From an uncultured Bacteroidales bacterium (GTDB lineage: Bacteria > Bacteroidota > Bacteroidia > Bacteroidales > Bacteroidaceae): a stretch of DNA of 64,000 nt. The stretch covers positions 25,424 through 89,423 of the forward strand of contig CALZJF010000007.1 in the NCBI GenBank assembly GCA_945787885.1, in the 5' to 3' direction. Positions 1-9,900 of this stretch are shown here, piece by piece (positions within the stretch are counted from its first letter, which is position 1; each line of letters starts with the position of its first letter). The notes beneath the pieces were generated by a model. That model saw only the letters and a list, made by a program, of their open reading frames with translations, was not told where the DNA came from and ran no database searches. A program made the position numbers and the translations under genes.

Positions 1-361
1 TGTCGTCGCGATGATTGAAGAGGCTGACCATATTGACCATGAGGTCGGCAGTGAGAGTCACATAGTTGAAGCCATAGTAGGCCCCCACCTCATTGTAGCC
101 CTCGCGGCCTTTCCAGAAGTTGGCGTGAAGGCGCGTGGCGAGGACGGGAGTCCAGTGGGCACCGCCGTAGGCAGAGACGGTGGGAGTGAGGACGTCGCCA
201 AAGCTCCAGCGGCGGGCGTAGCCGTTGGTGACCATCTGCGCACCACCCTGCACGCCTACAAAGCCGTAGGGATAGGAATGCGTCAGCTCCTCAGCACTGG
301 CCTGCGGGGCGAAGCCGAAGAGAAGGGCCAGCGCGGAAATGATGAATGATTTGACTTTCAT
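1..361 (-). CDS. OmpA-type outer membrane beta-barrel protein (partial, N-terminal 120 residues)
   Basis: Only the first 120 residues are present; the gene runs off the left window edge. The ATG at 361 is followed by a clear signal peptide (MKVKSFIISALALLFGFAPQ, then ASAEE). The mature start alternates hydrophobic and polar residues rich in aromatics and glycine (GFVGVQGGAQ, VSAYGGAHWTPV, FNYVTLTADLMVNMVSLF), which is the pattern of the N-terminal barrel of Bacteroidales OmpA-family proteins. It lies 60 nt downstream of the amylase gene in the same direction, so it may be the last gene of the sus transcript or have its own promoter; I see no terminator in the short gap. Whether the C-terminus carries an OmpA peptidoglycan-binding domain cannot be seen. 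Confidence 0.7.
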   Translation of the reverse strand, partial: MKVKSFIISALALLFGFAPQASAEELTHSYPYGFVGVQGGAQMVTNGYARRWSFGDVLTPTVSAYGGAHWTPVLATRLHANFWKGREGYNEVGAYYGFNYVTLTADLMVNMVSLFNHRDD

Positions 362-421
362 ATAAAAAAATGCTTCGATTTTGTGGTTTTGATTATTTTA
401 TACCCTGCGGGACAAGAGGGC

Positions 422-2440
422 TTACCATATCCTGAGTTTTCCGCCCTGAATATAGAGCCCGCCGCGAGCCGGACGCGATGCGCGCCGCCCCTGAAGGTCG
501 AAGATGGGGGCTGCCGCGGCATGGCCCGACGGCGTGAAGGGGATGGGCTGAACGGCTGCGGAATGCTGATCCGTGACGTCCTCATACGTGATGTTCGAAC
601 CATTGTTGTGGGCAATGTAGAACTTGTCGGTGCTGAGGCGGGGGATGTCGGCCGTCTGCGGTTTGCCCATGCCCTGCGAGAAGATGATATTGAAACTATA
701 GCCGGGCGAGGGGATGCTGAAGCTCTGGCAATACCACGCTGCGCCGTCGATTTCACGGACATCGGCCTGCGACATCTGGCGTCCGGGCCAACTGCCGTTG
801 AGCTGTCCGGCGGCATCCCATGCGTAGAAATAGACGGGACTCCAGTCGGCCTGGACATGGACTGTGACGGAGTAGGGCTCGAAGGCCTGCACGGCATAAT
901 GGCGAGTGCAGACGTCCGTCACCTTGCCGCCTGCGAGCAGGCCGGCCTTGAGGGTGGCAGACTGGGGGACTGTGACGACGGTGCCTGACGCCACGCGCGT
1001 GCCGTGGGCTGCGGTGGGCTCGGAGCCATCGAGCGTATAGACGATTTCGGCACCCTCCGTCTGGCTGACTGCGACGAGGCGGGCCTCGACGGGCTCGAAG
1101 TATTCGCCGTCGGCGGCGGATATCCAGGCGCACTCGGCATCGCGCGAGAGGAGATACTTATAGTGGTGGCCTGAGAGAATCTCGGTATAGGCCGTGGCGT
1201 TCGCGCCAAGGAGCGTCACCTCGGAGGTCTCGCCCACCTCGCAGAGAAGGCGGCACCGCCGTCCCTGAGCGTAGCGGGCATAGCAGCGGGCAGAGGCATC
1301 GAGGGTCAGATATTCCGACTCGGAGTGTATGCCTGCGAGCTTCCGGGCCTCAATCATGGCTTTCAGCTCAGGCTTATAGGCTTGCCAGTGCTTGTAGAAG
1401 ACGCAGGGCGTGCCGGGCATCATGAGCAGATAGGCATTGGCTGCGAGGGTGTCGCGGCGGATGGGGTCTTGTTGTTCCGTGGCGGAACGCTGCTCCGTGT
1501 CGTGGTTCTCCACAAAGGTGACGGCGTAACGCCTATATTCGGGACTGTTGATGACCATATCGGTGGAGCCGAGCAGCCGCCAGTCAGAAGAGTTGATGGC
1601 ATCGCGCACACGATAACGGAACTGGAAGTCGAAGGCAGCACTCGTGGGCTGGCCGTCGCGCTTAGTGCCGTCAATCCAGGTCTTGATGGGCTGCGTGCCG
1701 TCCCAGTATTCTCCGACGGAAAAATCGGGCTTGGCAGTGCTGTTGTAGTCAGCGGTGAAGCTGGGGCTGTAGCCTTTCACCATGTCGTAGCGGAAGCCTG
1801 CATAGCCAAGGTCGTTGAGGAGAAAGTCGAGATAGGCCTTCACGCAACGATTCACATTGGCAGAGCGATGGTCGAGGTCACGACAGCCGTCCCATCCCTC
1901 GCCCGTGTCATTGTTGGCAGACAGGCTGATGCCTTGCTGCTTTGCCCACGCTGCGGTCTTGCCGCCATCATCGTTGGCACAGATGTCGGAAGGGAGCATC
2001 TGATAATCCACGCCTTTGTAGGATTCCTTGGGATAATCCACCCACGAGCCTCCACGGCCGAGATTATTGCGATGATTGATGACGACATCGGCTATGATGC
2101 CCGTGCCCTTCGCCTTGAAGGTGGCAATCATGGAGCGAAGTTGCTGCTCCGTGCCGAAGCTGCTGTGATGGTCGAAATAATAGACGGGCATGTAGCCCAT
2201 GACGTTGTAGGCATTGTTGCAATAGCCAGACTGCGGCACCCACACGAGGCTGAAGCTTTGGCTGAGCTCGTCGGCCTGCCGCTCCAGATATTCCCACTGC
2301 GAATCGGTGTAACTGTCCCAATAGAATCCTTGAAGCATCACGCCTTCATACTGCGAGGGCCAGCCTTGGGCGTGAACGCCGGGCATCCAGCCTTGCGAGG
2401 CAAGAAGGAGGAGAAGGGAGGGGAAAAGGGAACGTCGCAT
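422..2440 (-). CDS. susG: SusG-like GH13 alpha-amylase with C-terminal starch-binding region
   Basis: Secreted endo-alpha-amylase cutting alpha-1,4 links in starch. All four GH13 conserved regions are visible: region I DVVINH (about 118-123), region II GFRYDMVKG with the nucleophile Asp219, region III VGEYWDG with acid/base Glu244, and region IV FVENHDT with the transition-state Asp314. After the barrel come a chitobiase-type beta segment (VYTLDGSEPT, near 475), a CBM26-like starch-binding segment (FYAWDAAGQLNGSWPG, near 550), and a tail (DLQGRR...GGLYIQGGKLRIW) resembling the C-terminal sorting motif seen on many Bacteroidetes secreted proteins. The N-terminus is a standard signal peptide ending near VHAQ with no lipobox cysteine, unlike the lipoprotein SusG of B. 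thetaiotaomicron. Last enzyme of the sus operon, 70 nt after susF. Confidence 0.93.
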   Translation of the reverse strand: MRRSLFPSLLLLLASQGWMPGVHAQGWPSQYEGVMLQGFYWDSYTDSQWEYLERQADELSQSFSLVWVPQSGYCNNAYNVMGYMPVYYFDHHSSFGTEQQLRSMIATFKAKGTGIIADVVINHRNNLGRGGSWVDYPKESYKGVDYQMLPSDICANDDGGKTAAWAKQQGISLSANNDTGEGWDGCRDLDHRSANVNRCVKAYLDFLLNDLGYAGFRYDMVKGYSPSFTADYNSTAKPDFSVGEYWDGTQPIKTWIDGTKRDGQPTSAAFDFQFRYRVRDAINSSDWRLLGSTDMVINSPEYRRYAVTFVENHDTEQRSATEQQDPIRRDTLAANAYLLMMPGTPCVFYKHWQAYKPELKAMIEARKLAGIHSESEYLTLDASARCYARYAQGRRCRLLCEVGETSEVTLLGANATAYTEILSGHHYKYLLSRDAECAWISAADGEYFEPVEARLVAVSQTEGAEIVYTLDGSEPTAAHGTRVASGTVVTVPQSATLKAGLLAGGKVTDVCTRHYAVQAFEPYSVTVHVQADWSPVYFYAWDAAGQLNGSWPGRQMSQADVREIDGAAWYCQSFSIPSPGYSFNIIFSQGMGKPQTADIPRLSTDKFYIAHNNGSNITYEDVTDQHSAAVQPIPFTPSGHAAAAPIFDLQGRRASRPARGGLYIQGGKLRIW

Positions 2441-2510
2441 ACGAGGTTCGTATCGTTTATGGTGAGGCGGGCTTTGGGGAGAACTGCTCTCCCCAAAGCT
2501 GCCTGACGCA

Positions 2511-3914
2511 TTATTCTACGGTACAGAAGATTTTTTCGCTCGTCTTGCGAGTGGGATAGAGCTTGATGGTGTTGCCTGCTACGGTGAGGTCGATACCATT
2601 GGCGCAGAGGTCGGCGAGGTTTGTGCCATTGCCGTTACCGCCGAGGTTGATGCCCCAGTCAGCATTCACGCGGAACTTCCATCCGTCTGTGCCAACGCCG
2701 GCACCCGTGGCCTCGTAGCAATATTCGGCGGCATTCCACGTCATGACGACATCGCCACCCCAGCCGTTGAAGTTGCCGATGATGCCCATCGTCTTCACTT
2801 CTGTGGCAGTAATCGTTGCTTGGGGGAGATCGACGACGAAGTAATAGACGTTCTCGCCACCGCTGACGCCGAAGTTGTCACCGCCATCCACGACATCGCC
2901 ATTGAAGGTGGTGAACATGCCGGCGTTGATTTGGCCATCCCAAGAGTCCTGAACCGTCCGGAACTTGAACTGATTGCCCCAGCCGTTGGGGTCAGCGCAA
3001 TAGACGTAGCCGGTATAGACACCATCGAAGTTGGGCGATTCCAGACGCTGCTCAGCCTTCGACCATCCATCAGTGGCTCCGATGAAATAGATGAACTGGC
3101 CGTAGGAGACGGACTTGACGCTGTAGGTCATGGCGATCATATCAAAGGTGAGGAGATAGCTCTTCACATTGGGGTCGTCCGACTTGGGGAAGGAGAGGTT
3201 GTTGCCGGCATTGTCATAGACAAACTTGCCCGGCTCTGCGCCGGCAGCGATACATTTGTCCCAGTTGCCCGTGCCGCTCATGCTCTGGGGGAAGAGCTTG
3301 AACTCCACATTGTCAGTGACAACGCTTGCAGGGATAGTGCAGGTGAAGACGGGGTCATCATACACGTCGCCGCCACCATTGACGAGCTTATAGTCCTGAT
3401 TGGCATTGTTCCAATCGTTGATGCTGCCCACGAGATAGTAGGCATTCTCAATGAAGGGCGCATCGGGTATGGCTTTGATGAGGAAGGGAGCGGAAGTGCA
3501 GACCTTGATATTGCTGCTGCCATTGGAAATCCACTGCTCCACAGTGGCAGACATCTCGCGCACTACGGGCTTGCGGCCGAAGGTCGATTCTACATATTCC
3601 TTGAGGTCTGCCACAGCCACCTTGCCGGTAGTGCCAAGATTGAAGGCGGCATCGCCCACGCGAAGGAGATAGGAGGGTGTGCTGAAAGCAGCATTCGACG
3701 CGGTGGGGGCAGAGATTTCGCAGACGGCAACGGAGTCGGCAGTGGCTTCGATGGCAGCGAAGTCGATGTTGCCGACGGGGGCGACGCTACCATCGCCAAA
3801 CGTCACGGTCTCGGGCTGGGCATTCTGCTGAGGGGCTGCCCAGTCGGTATAATCGTCGGTACAGGCCACCAAGGCTGACACCATGGTGAAGCCCATAAAA
3901 ATTTTCTTAATCAT
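2511..3914 (-). CDS. susF: SusF-like starch-binding outer-membrane lipoprotein
   Basis: Surface starch-binding lipoprotein without catalytic activity. The signal peptide ends in a lipobox at Cys18 (SALVAC) followed by acidic residues, the usual surface-export context. An N-terminal immunoglobulin-like domain spans about 20-150, then three starch-binding modules begin at YLVGSINDWN (about 160), YFIGATDGWS (about 276) and GIIGNFNGWGG (about 377). Three modules match SusF rather than the two-module SusE. It lies between susE and the amylase gene in the canonical order, with gaps of 99 and 70 nt, and probably shares the operon transcript. The family diverges quickly, so identity with SusF rests on domain count and position more than on sequence. 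Confidence 0.88.
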   Translation of the reverse strand: MIKKIFMGFTMVSALVACTDDYTDWAAPQQNAQPETVTFGDGSVAPVGNIDFAAIEATADSVAVCEISAPTASNAAFSTPSYLLRVGDAAFNLGTTGKVAVADLKEYVESTFGRKPVVREMSATVEQWISNGSSNIKVCTSAPFLIKAIPDAPFIENAYYLVGSINDWNNANQDYKLVNGGGDVYDDPVFTCTIPASVVTDNVEFKLFPQSMSGTGNWDKCIAAGAEPGKFVYDNAGNNLSFPKSDDPNVKSYLLTFDMIAMTYSVKSVSYGQFIYFIGATDGWSKAEQRLESPNFDGVYTGYVYCADPNGWGNQFKFRTVQDSWDGQINAGMFTTFNGDVVDGGDNFGVSGGENVYYFVVDLPQATITATEVKTMGIIGNFNGWGGDVVMTWNAAEYCYEATGAGVGTDGWKFRVNADWGINLGGNGNGTNLADLCANGIDLTVAGNTIKLYPTRKTSEKIFCTVE

Positions 3915-4013
3915 ACGGGGTTTATGCTTTAAGGGGGGAGGAGATTTGCACCCTGCCTTCTCCTACTCCTCTACGAAGAGGGAGGGGCAAGGGGACAAAA
4001 CTATAGAAAATAC

Positions 4014-5273
4014 TTATTGCAGAACAACGATGCTGAACTCGTGGCTGATGTCGTTGTAGGAGATGCAGTATTTGCCGACGGGGAGACCCAGGTCTTCACC
4101 ACTGCCTGCCACACCGCAATAGTTCACAGCGTTCTTCACACTGCCGAAGCCTTCCCACTCGCCGTTGGGGCGGAACTTGAAGCCGCAGACGCCATCGGTG
4201 CAGAGGTCGTCGGTGACGGTGAGGACATAGTACCAAGCGTGGTTTTCCACGCCTTCCTTGTTGTAGGGGAGCATCGGAGTCTCGGTCCAGCCGTTGAAGG
4301 CGCCGGAGATGCCCATGTTGGTGAGGACGGCGGGAGTGATGTCCTGCTTCTCCATCTTGGCGGTGATGGCGCCCGTGTTGAGCGTGATGAGGTAGTAGCC
4401 ATTCTCAGAAGCCACGATGTGACCACCATCGGCCGACTCGCCATTGCGATATTTGATGAAGTTATACTTGCAGCCGTCGCCCGTCATGCCGTAATCCCAG
4501 TTGAAGCTGGCAGGCTGAATCTTCCATCCTGCGGTGGATGACTCTCCCTTATCGGGAGCATCGTATTCGCCCGTGACGAAATAATTGAGATACTGGATTT
4601 CGCCAGCACCCGTCTTCTTGTCGTATTCCTTGCCAGGAGCGAGGAACATGGGGAGAGCCGTTTCACCAATATCGCTACCCCACTTGCCGCCGAACATATT
4701 GCCGACGAGATACCACATGATGGGCGCGGCATCCTTCAGCTCTACATAGTAGGGGAGAACCTTGAGGCTGATGGGATTGGAATAGACGACGTTGTACTCT
4801 TTCGCAGCGTCGTCAACGACGGCAGCCTTCAGGCGGAGGCTGACATCCGTGGGCTGGAAGGCATAGTCTTCGCTCCAACGCTGGAGCTTCTGCAGGGCCG
4901 TTGCCACATCGGCGGTGAGGAGGTCGTACTTGCAGAAGGTGGTGGACTCATCGAGGGTGATGTAGTCGGCGCCCGTATTGTCTTCAAGTGCGGGGTCATA
5001 GGCTGTGGTGAAAGTGCCAGCGGCCGACACCTGGACGGAATAGGTGACGACGATGGGTGCTCCGAAGTCGGTATAGTCGGTAGGCTGCGACCACGTGAGG
5101 GCTACGGAACTCGACTTTTCCAAATCTACCACCGCGTCGCCCACAGAGGGATTGTTGAGCACGAGGGCTTTTGGCTGCGTGAGCGTAGGATTGCTGTCAC
5201 GGTCGTCTTCGCAGGCGGTAAACACCGCAAATGTCAGGAAGGCGAGAGCAGCCATTGAGAATATCTTTTTCAT
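4014..5273 (-). CDS. susE: SusE-like starch-binding outer-membrane lipoprotein
   Basis: Surface starch-binding lipoprotein of 419 residues. The start at 5273 (MKKIFSMAALAFLTF) gives a normal lipoprotein signal with lipidated Cys21 (VFTAC-EDD); an in-frame GTG at 5297 would add eight residues of unsuitable sequence and is less likely. The N-terminal SusE domain (about 28-175) has the typical PTDYTDFGAP segment, followed by two starch-binding modules starting at YLVGNMFGGKWG (about 188) and MGISGAFNGW (about 319). Two modules fit SusE. It is the fourth gene of the sus operon, about 90 nt after susD. Confidence 0.88.
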   Translation of the reverse strand: MKKIFSMAALAFLTFAVFTACEDDRDSNPTLTQPKALVLNNPSVGDAVVDLEKSSSVALTWSQPTDYTDFGAPIVVTYSVQVSAAGTFTTAYDPALEDNTGADYITLDESTTFCKYDLLTADVATALQKLQRWSEDYAFQPTDVSLRLKAAVVDDAAKEYNVVYSNPISLKVLPYYVELKDAAPIMWYLVGNMFGGKWGSDIGETALPMFLAPGKEYDKKTGAGEIQYLNYFVTGEYDAPDKGESSTAGWKIQPASFNWDYGMTGDGCKYNFIKYRNGESADGGHIVASENGYYLITLNTGAITAKMEKQDITPAVLTNMGISGAFNGWTETPMLPYNKEGVENHAWYYVLTVTDDLCTDGVCGFKFRPNGEWEGFGSVKNAVNYCGVAGSGEDLGLPVGKYCISYNDISHEFSIVVLQ

Positions 5274-5362
5274 GGTTTGTTGTGCTGATTTTGACACTGT
5301 GCCCCACTCATTTATTTATTTATATTTATATATATATGAGCGGGCAACAGTGGGGAGAGAGA

Positions 5363-6961
5363 TTAGTAACCAGGATTCTGCTTGAGGTTCTTGTTAGCCT
5401 CCAAATCATCGTAGGGAATGGCGAAGATATTAAGATGAGAGTCGAAACGAATGCCCGTCTGCGCACCACCCTTCCACTGCCAGTTGTAAGTGGCGTTCAT
5501 GCCGCCGAACTGTCCGTAGCGGATGAGGTCGGTGCGGCGGAAACCTTCATAGAAAAGCTCGCGGGCACGCTCATCGAGGATGAAATTGAGGGAATAGGTG
5601 GGAGCCGTGGAAGTGTGGGCGCGGCTGCGGAGTGCATCGATGGCCTTCGTGCCTTCAGTGGTGGTCTGGCCACTATTCAGACGAGCGTCGGCCTCGGCAT
5701 AGATGAGGTAGGCCTCAGCACTACGCATGAGGAAGAAGTCGGTATCGACAAACTTGCTGTTGTGGGGTGTGCCGAGCGAAGCATAGTTGTTGCTGAACTT
5801 GGCGCAGCTGATGCCCGAGGTGAACTCACCGGGCTTATCGATGCTCGCCGTGCGGTCCTTACCATAAAGGAGTGCGCGGTCGTCGCCCGCCAAGGCGAGG
5901 ATTTCAGCCGTCGTCTTGCCTTCTGCGGCCGAAGCCTTACCCTCGCCGAGGAATTTCTCTACGAAATTGGGGCGGCAGCGGTTGCCAGCCCAATATTCGC
6001 TTGTGCCGAAGGAGCCCATGTCAGACTTCGTGGTGGAAGCGAGGAGGAAGAGCGTGGTTCCCCAGCTGGTGGTGGTGACGCCATCTTGCAGGACGGCGAG
6101 GATGGCCTCAGAGGAAGCACTGGTCTCGCCATTGTCGCCCATGAAGAGCATCTGATAGGCGCTGTAGCCGTTCAGGCCCTGCGTGTTGAGCTTATGGGGG
6201 CCATCCTTCACTATCTTGGCATAATCGCGCGCCTTCTCCCACTGCGGAGTGCCCGTATATACCTCGGCATTGAGGTAGAGACGTGCCAGAAGGAGGTCGG
6301 CCGCATCGCGGTCAGCGCGTCCATAGCCCACTTCGCCAAACTTGCGGGCAGCGGGGGGAAGCATGTCGCCACGCACGGCGAGGAGCTCATCTTCGATGAA
6401 CTTATACACCTCGGCGCGGCTGGCCTGAGGAGCATTGTCGGAGCTCAGCTTCGTCAGGAAGGGGATATTGCCGAAGCAGTCCATGAGATAATAATAGTAG
6501 AGCGCGCGGAGGAAACGAATCTCGGCGGTCATCGTCTTGTCGTAGTTGCCGCAAACCTCAGGGTCGAGATAGTGGTTGCAATAGGTGACGCCCATGAGGA
6601 GGCGATAGTAGAAGCCGCGGAGCATGGGGTGGCTGGCGTCATACTGATTATAATTGAAGGCAGGGATGCCCTCGTCGCCCCAGCAGCAGATGGCTTCGTC
6701 AGTGGTCAGCTCATTGGCATTGAAGAGCTGGCGCACAAAACCCGTCGTACCACCATCGAGGCCTTCGATGTCGCAGTCGCCGTTGGCACCGCCGTTGCCC
6801 GCCATACCCAAGTTGGCATAGCATTTATTGAAGAGTCCTACTGCATCTACCGTCATCACCGTAGAGGGGTCGATGGGATCAACGTCGAGGTCGCCTATGC
6901 AAGAAGTAAATCCCAATGTGAGCACTGCTGCCGCACAGGGGAGCATATATTTGAGTTTCAT
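5363..6961 (-). CDS. susD: SusD/RagB-family starch-binding lipoprotein
   Basis: Lid and glycan-binding partner of the SusC transporter at the outer-membrane surface. The 532-residue length is typical for the family. The signal peptide ends in a lipobox at Cys21 (LGFTSC-IGDLD). Family hallmarks include the early segment ELTTDEAICCWGDEG, the TPR-like helices around RFLRALYYYYLMDCFGNIPF, and the C-terminal RARELFYEGFRRTDLIRYGQF close to the end, followed by the conserved IPYDDLEANKNLKQNPGY tail. It begins 20 nt after the susC stop, so the two are certainly co-transcribed and probably translated together. Confidence 0.96.
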   Translation of the reverse strand: MKLKYMLPCAAAVLTLGFTSCIGDLDVDPIDPSTVMTVDAVGLFNKCYANLGMAGNGGANGDCDIEGLDGGTTGFVRQLFNANELTTDEAICCWGDEGIPAFNYNQYDASHPMLRGFYYRLLMGVTYCNHYLDPEVCGNYDKTMTAEIRFLRALYYYYLMDCFGNIPFLTKLSSDNAPQASRAEVYKFIEDELLAVRGDMLPPAARKFGEVGYGRADRDAADLLLARLYLNAEVYTGTPQWEKARDYAKIVKDGPHKLNTQGLNGYSAYQMLFMGDNGETSASSEAILAVLQDGVTTTSWGTTLFLLASTTKSDMGSFGTSEYWAGNRCRPNFVEKFLGEGKASAAEGKTTAEILALAGDDRALLYGKDRTASIDKPGEFTSGISCAKFSNNYASLGTPHNSKFVDTDFFLMRSAEAYLIYAEADARLNSGQTTTEGTKAIDALRSRAHTSTAPTYSLNFILDERARELFYEGFRRTDLIRYGQFGGMNATYNWQWKGGAQTGIRFDSHLNIFAIPYDDLEANKNLKQNPGY

Positions 6962-6981
6962 ATATCGGTGTCTGAATTAGG

Positions 6982-9900
6982 TTAGAAATTGACATTCAGA
7001 CCGAGCTGAATGGTGAAGGGACGAGGATAAAGGTTATTGTCGATGCCGCCCGATACCTCGGGGTCAAGACCTTTATACTTCGAGAAGGTGGCAATGTTGG
7101 TGGCAGCAGCGTAGATACGTCCGCTCATGCCCTTGTACTTGCCGGCAGCGAGGAAGTTCTCGAAGGTGTAGCCGAGAGTAATGTTGTCGAGGCGGACGAA
7201 GCTGGCATTCTGCACGAAATAGTCGCTCAAGACGTTGTCGTAGGTCACCCAGTTGAGTGCAACGGCATCCTTCAGGGTGTTTTTGTTATAGCCGTTGTAG
7301 GCGAAGGAGCTGTCAAACGTCTTGGAGAGATTGCAGAAGCTAGCCTCCACGTCGTTGAAGACATAGTTGCCCCAGCTTCCGCGCAGACCAATGCCGAGGT
7401 CCCAGTTCTTATATTGCAGTTTCGTGCTCAGACCTGCCTGCCAAGGTGCATCGGGGCTCTTGTAGAAATAGCGGTCGTCATCCGTGATTTGTCCGTCGGC
7501 ATTGCGATCTACATAGACACCTTCTACGGCATGACCGTTCTCATCATACACCTGCTGATATACATAGAAGCTGCTGCGGGGATGTCCTTCGGCGTGAGCT
7601 TGGCATTCACCGCCCGTACCCGAACTAATGCCGCCAGTCTTGATAATCTGTCCGCCAGCGGTCTTGGTGATTTCATTGTGGTTGTAAGTGGCGTTGGCAC
7701 TGATTTCCCAGAACCAACCGTTCTTCTGGATGGGGCGGTAGGTGAGCGAAACCTCCACACCCTTGTTCTCCATGTCGCCGACGTTGCCCGTCACCTTGTT
7801 CTTGAAGTTAGAGAGTCCGGCTACATATACGCTGTTGATGAGGTCGGTGGTCTTACGCAGATAAGCATCCACACTACCGAAGAGCTTATTGTTGATGATA
7901 CCGAAGTCAAGACCGACGTTGTAGGTGGTGGTAGTCTCCCAAGTCAGCTTGGCATTGTAGGCGTCAGGACGATAGAGTCCGCCATTGCCCATGGCAGGAT
8001 AGTAGGAGTCGGCCACGGCGTTGGTGTTGTAGGAGGCGAAGTAGGTGTAGTTGCCGATGCCGTCCTGCTGTCCCGTCTGTCCGTAACCGAGGCGAAGCTT
8101 CAGCTCGCTCACCCAATCAACGTTCTTGAGGAACTTCTCGTCCTTGATGCGCCATGCGAAGGCGGCAGAGGGGAAGAGGCCCCACTTGTTGCCCGTGGAG
8201 AAACGGCTGGAACCGTCGTAACGCACGGTGGCGGTGAAGATGTAGCGGTCGAGGAGCACATAGTTGGCACGGCCGAAGACGGAGGCCAGATAGCTCTCAC
8301 CCTCCCAAGGCTTGCCCTTGGTATCTACCTGCTCATAGCCCGTCAGGCTGCCGCTGGCATCGTAGATGGGGGTTTGGGCATAGCCGAAGCCGTCGCCCTC
8401 ATAATGCTTGCGGCTCCACTCGAAACCACCCATGATGTCGAAGTGATGGTTGTCGTTGAAGTCCTTAAAATACTGGAGATAAGCAGAATACATGAGGTTG
8501 TAGCGCTTCTCCTTCTCCCATTCGTTCCAGCCTTTGTAGCATCCTGCATAGCTGTAGGGGTTGCTCCAGTTCGTGATGCGACCGTTGTTGTATTCCACCG
8601 AACCATTGACGTGGAAACGGAGGTCTTCGAATCCGTGGAACTGATAGTCCATCTCGGCGTTGCCGATGAAGGTGTTCGTCTTTCCTACGTTTTCCTTATT
8701 ATAAAGGAAGCTGACGGGGTTGCCCGTGGTGTTGCTGTCGTGGGCATCAGGCCAGTTGGGGTCGTTGTAGCTGGAACCGCTGTTCAGCCATTCGAAATAG
8801 CCTCCGAGGTTGTCCCATCGCGATGCCTCACCTGCATACTTGGCATCATCACGAGCATAGACAGGCTGCGTGGGGTCCATGTGGGTGGCAGCACCGATGG
8901 CATCGGTGTTTGCCCAACGGGTATAGCCGTGCATGACGCGGCCATTGAAGTTGAACTTCAGATGCTCATCGAAGAAGGTGGGATTGAGGCTGACGCTGGC
9001 GCTGTAACGCTCATAGTCAGAGGTTTTGAGCACACCCTCCTGACCGTAGTAGCCGAGGCTGACGCGATAGGGCATGTTCTTCAGGCCTCCCGTCAGCGTG
9101 AGTCCATGCTCATGGGTGAGGGCTGTCTGGTAAATCTCGTCCTGCCAGTTGGTGTTGGAATTGCCGAGGAGGCTGTAGGCCGTGGACTCCTCGCCATAAT
9201 AGCTCTTGATGAAATTGCGATATTCGGCAGCGTTCATCACATCGAGCTGCTTGAGGTTCATGCTGACGCCGAAAGTGCCGTTGTAGCTGACGCGGGGTGC
9301 CTGACCCGTGCGGCCCTTCTTCGTCGTGATGATGATGACACCGTTCGAACCGCGGCTACCATAGATGGCAGTGGCCGAAGCATCCTTCAGCACGGTGAAG
9401 CTCTCGATATCCTGGGGGTTGATGGAGCTCAGAATGTTGGAGCTACCCTTACGCTTGTCGTTGTCCATGGCAAGACCGTCGATGACGATGAGGGGGTCAT
9501 TGGAAGCGGTGAGCGACGAACCGCCACGCACGCGAATCGTGGCACCCTCGCCCGGAGCACCACCACCATTGATGACGCTCACACCGGCAATCTTACCCTG
9601 AATCATGTCCTGGGCATTCGTGATAAGACCGTGGTTCTTCTCGTCGGGCTTGATGGCTACCACCGAGCCTGAGAGGTCGTTCTTCTTGGCTACGCCGTAA
9701 CCGATGACGACGGCTTCGCCAAGATTGTTGGCCATTTCCTGGAGTATCACCTCTACAGGTTCACCATCCCAGCGAACTTCCTGAGGATCATAGCCAATGA
9801 AGGTGATGCGCAGGATGGCACCAGGCTTCACAGCGTTGAGGGAGAAATGGCCCTCAGCATCTACCATAGCACCATTCGTGGTGCCCTTGACGATAACAGA

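Noticed and set aside
5274-5297. GTG start for susE at 5297
   Set aside because: It would put eight polar residues before a normal lipoprotein signal; the ATG at 5273 gives a standard signal length.
7414-9672. Long open frame of 752 codons antisense to susC
   Set aside because: It has no family features and lies wholly over a certain gene. Similar long antisense frames cover susD, acyl-CoA dehydrogenase and others; they follow from the GC-rich third codon positions of the sense genes.
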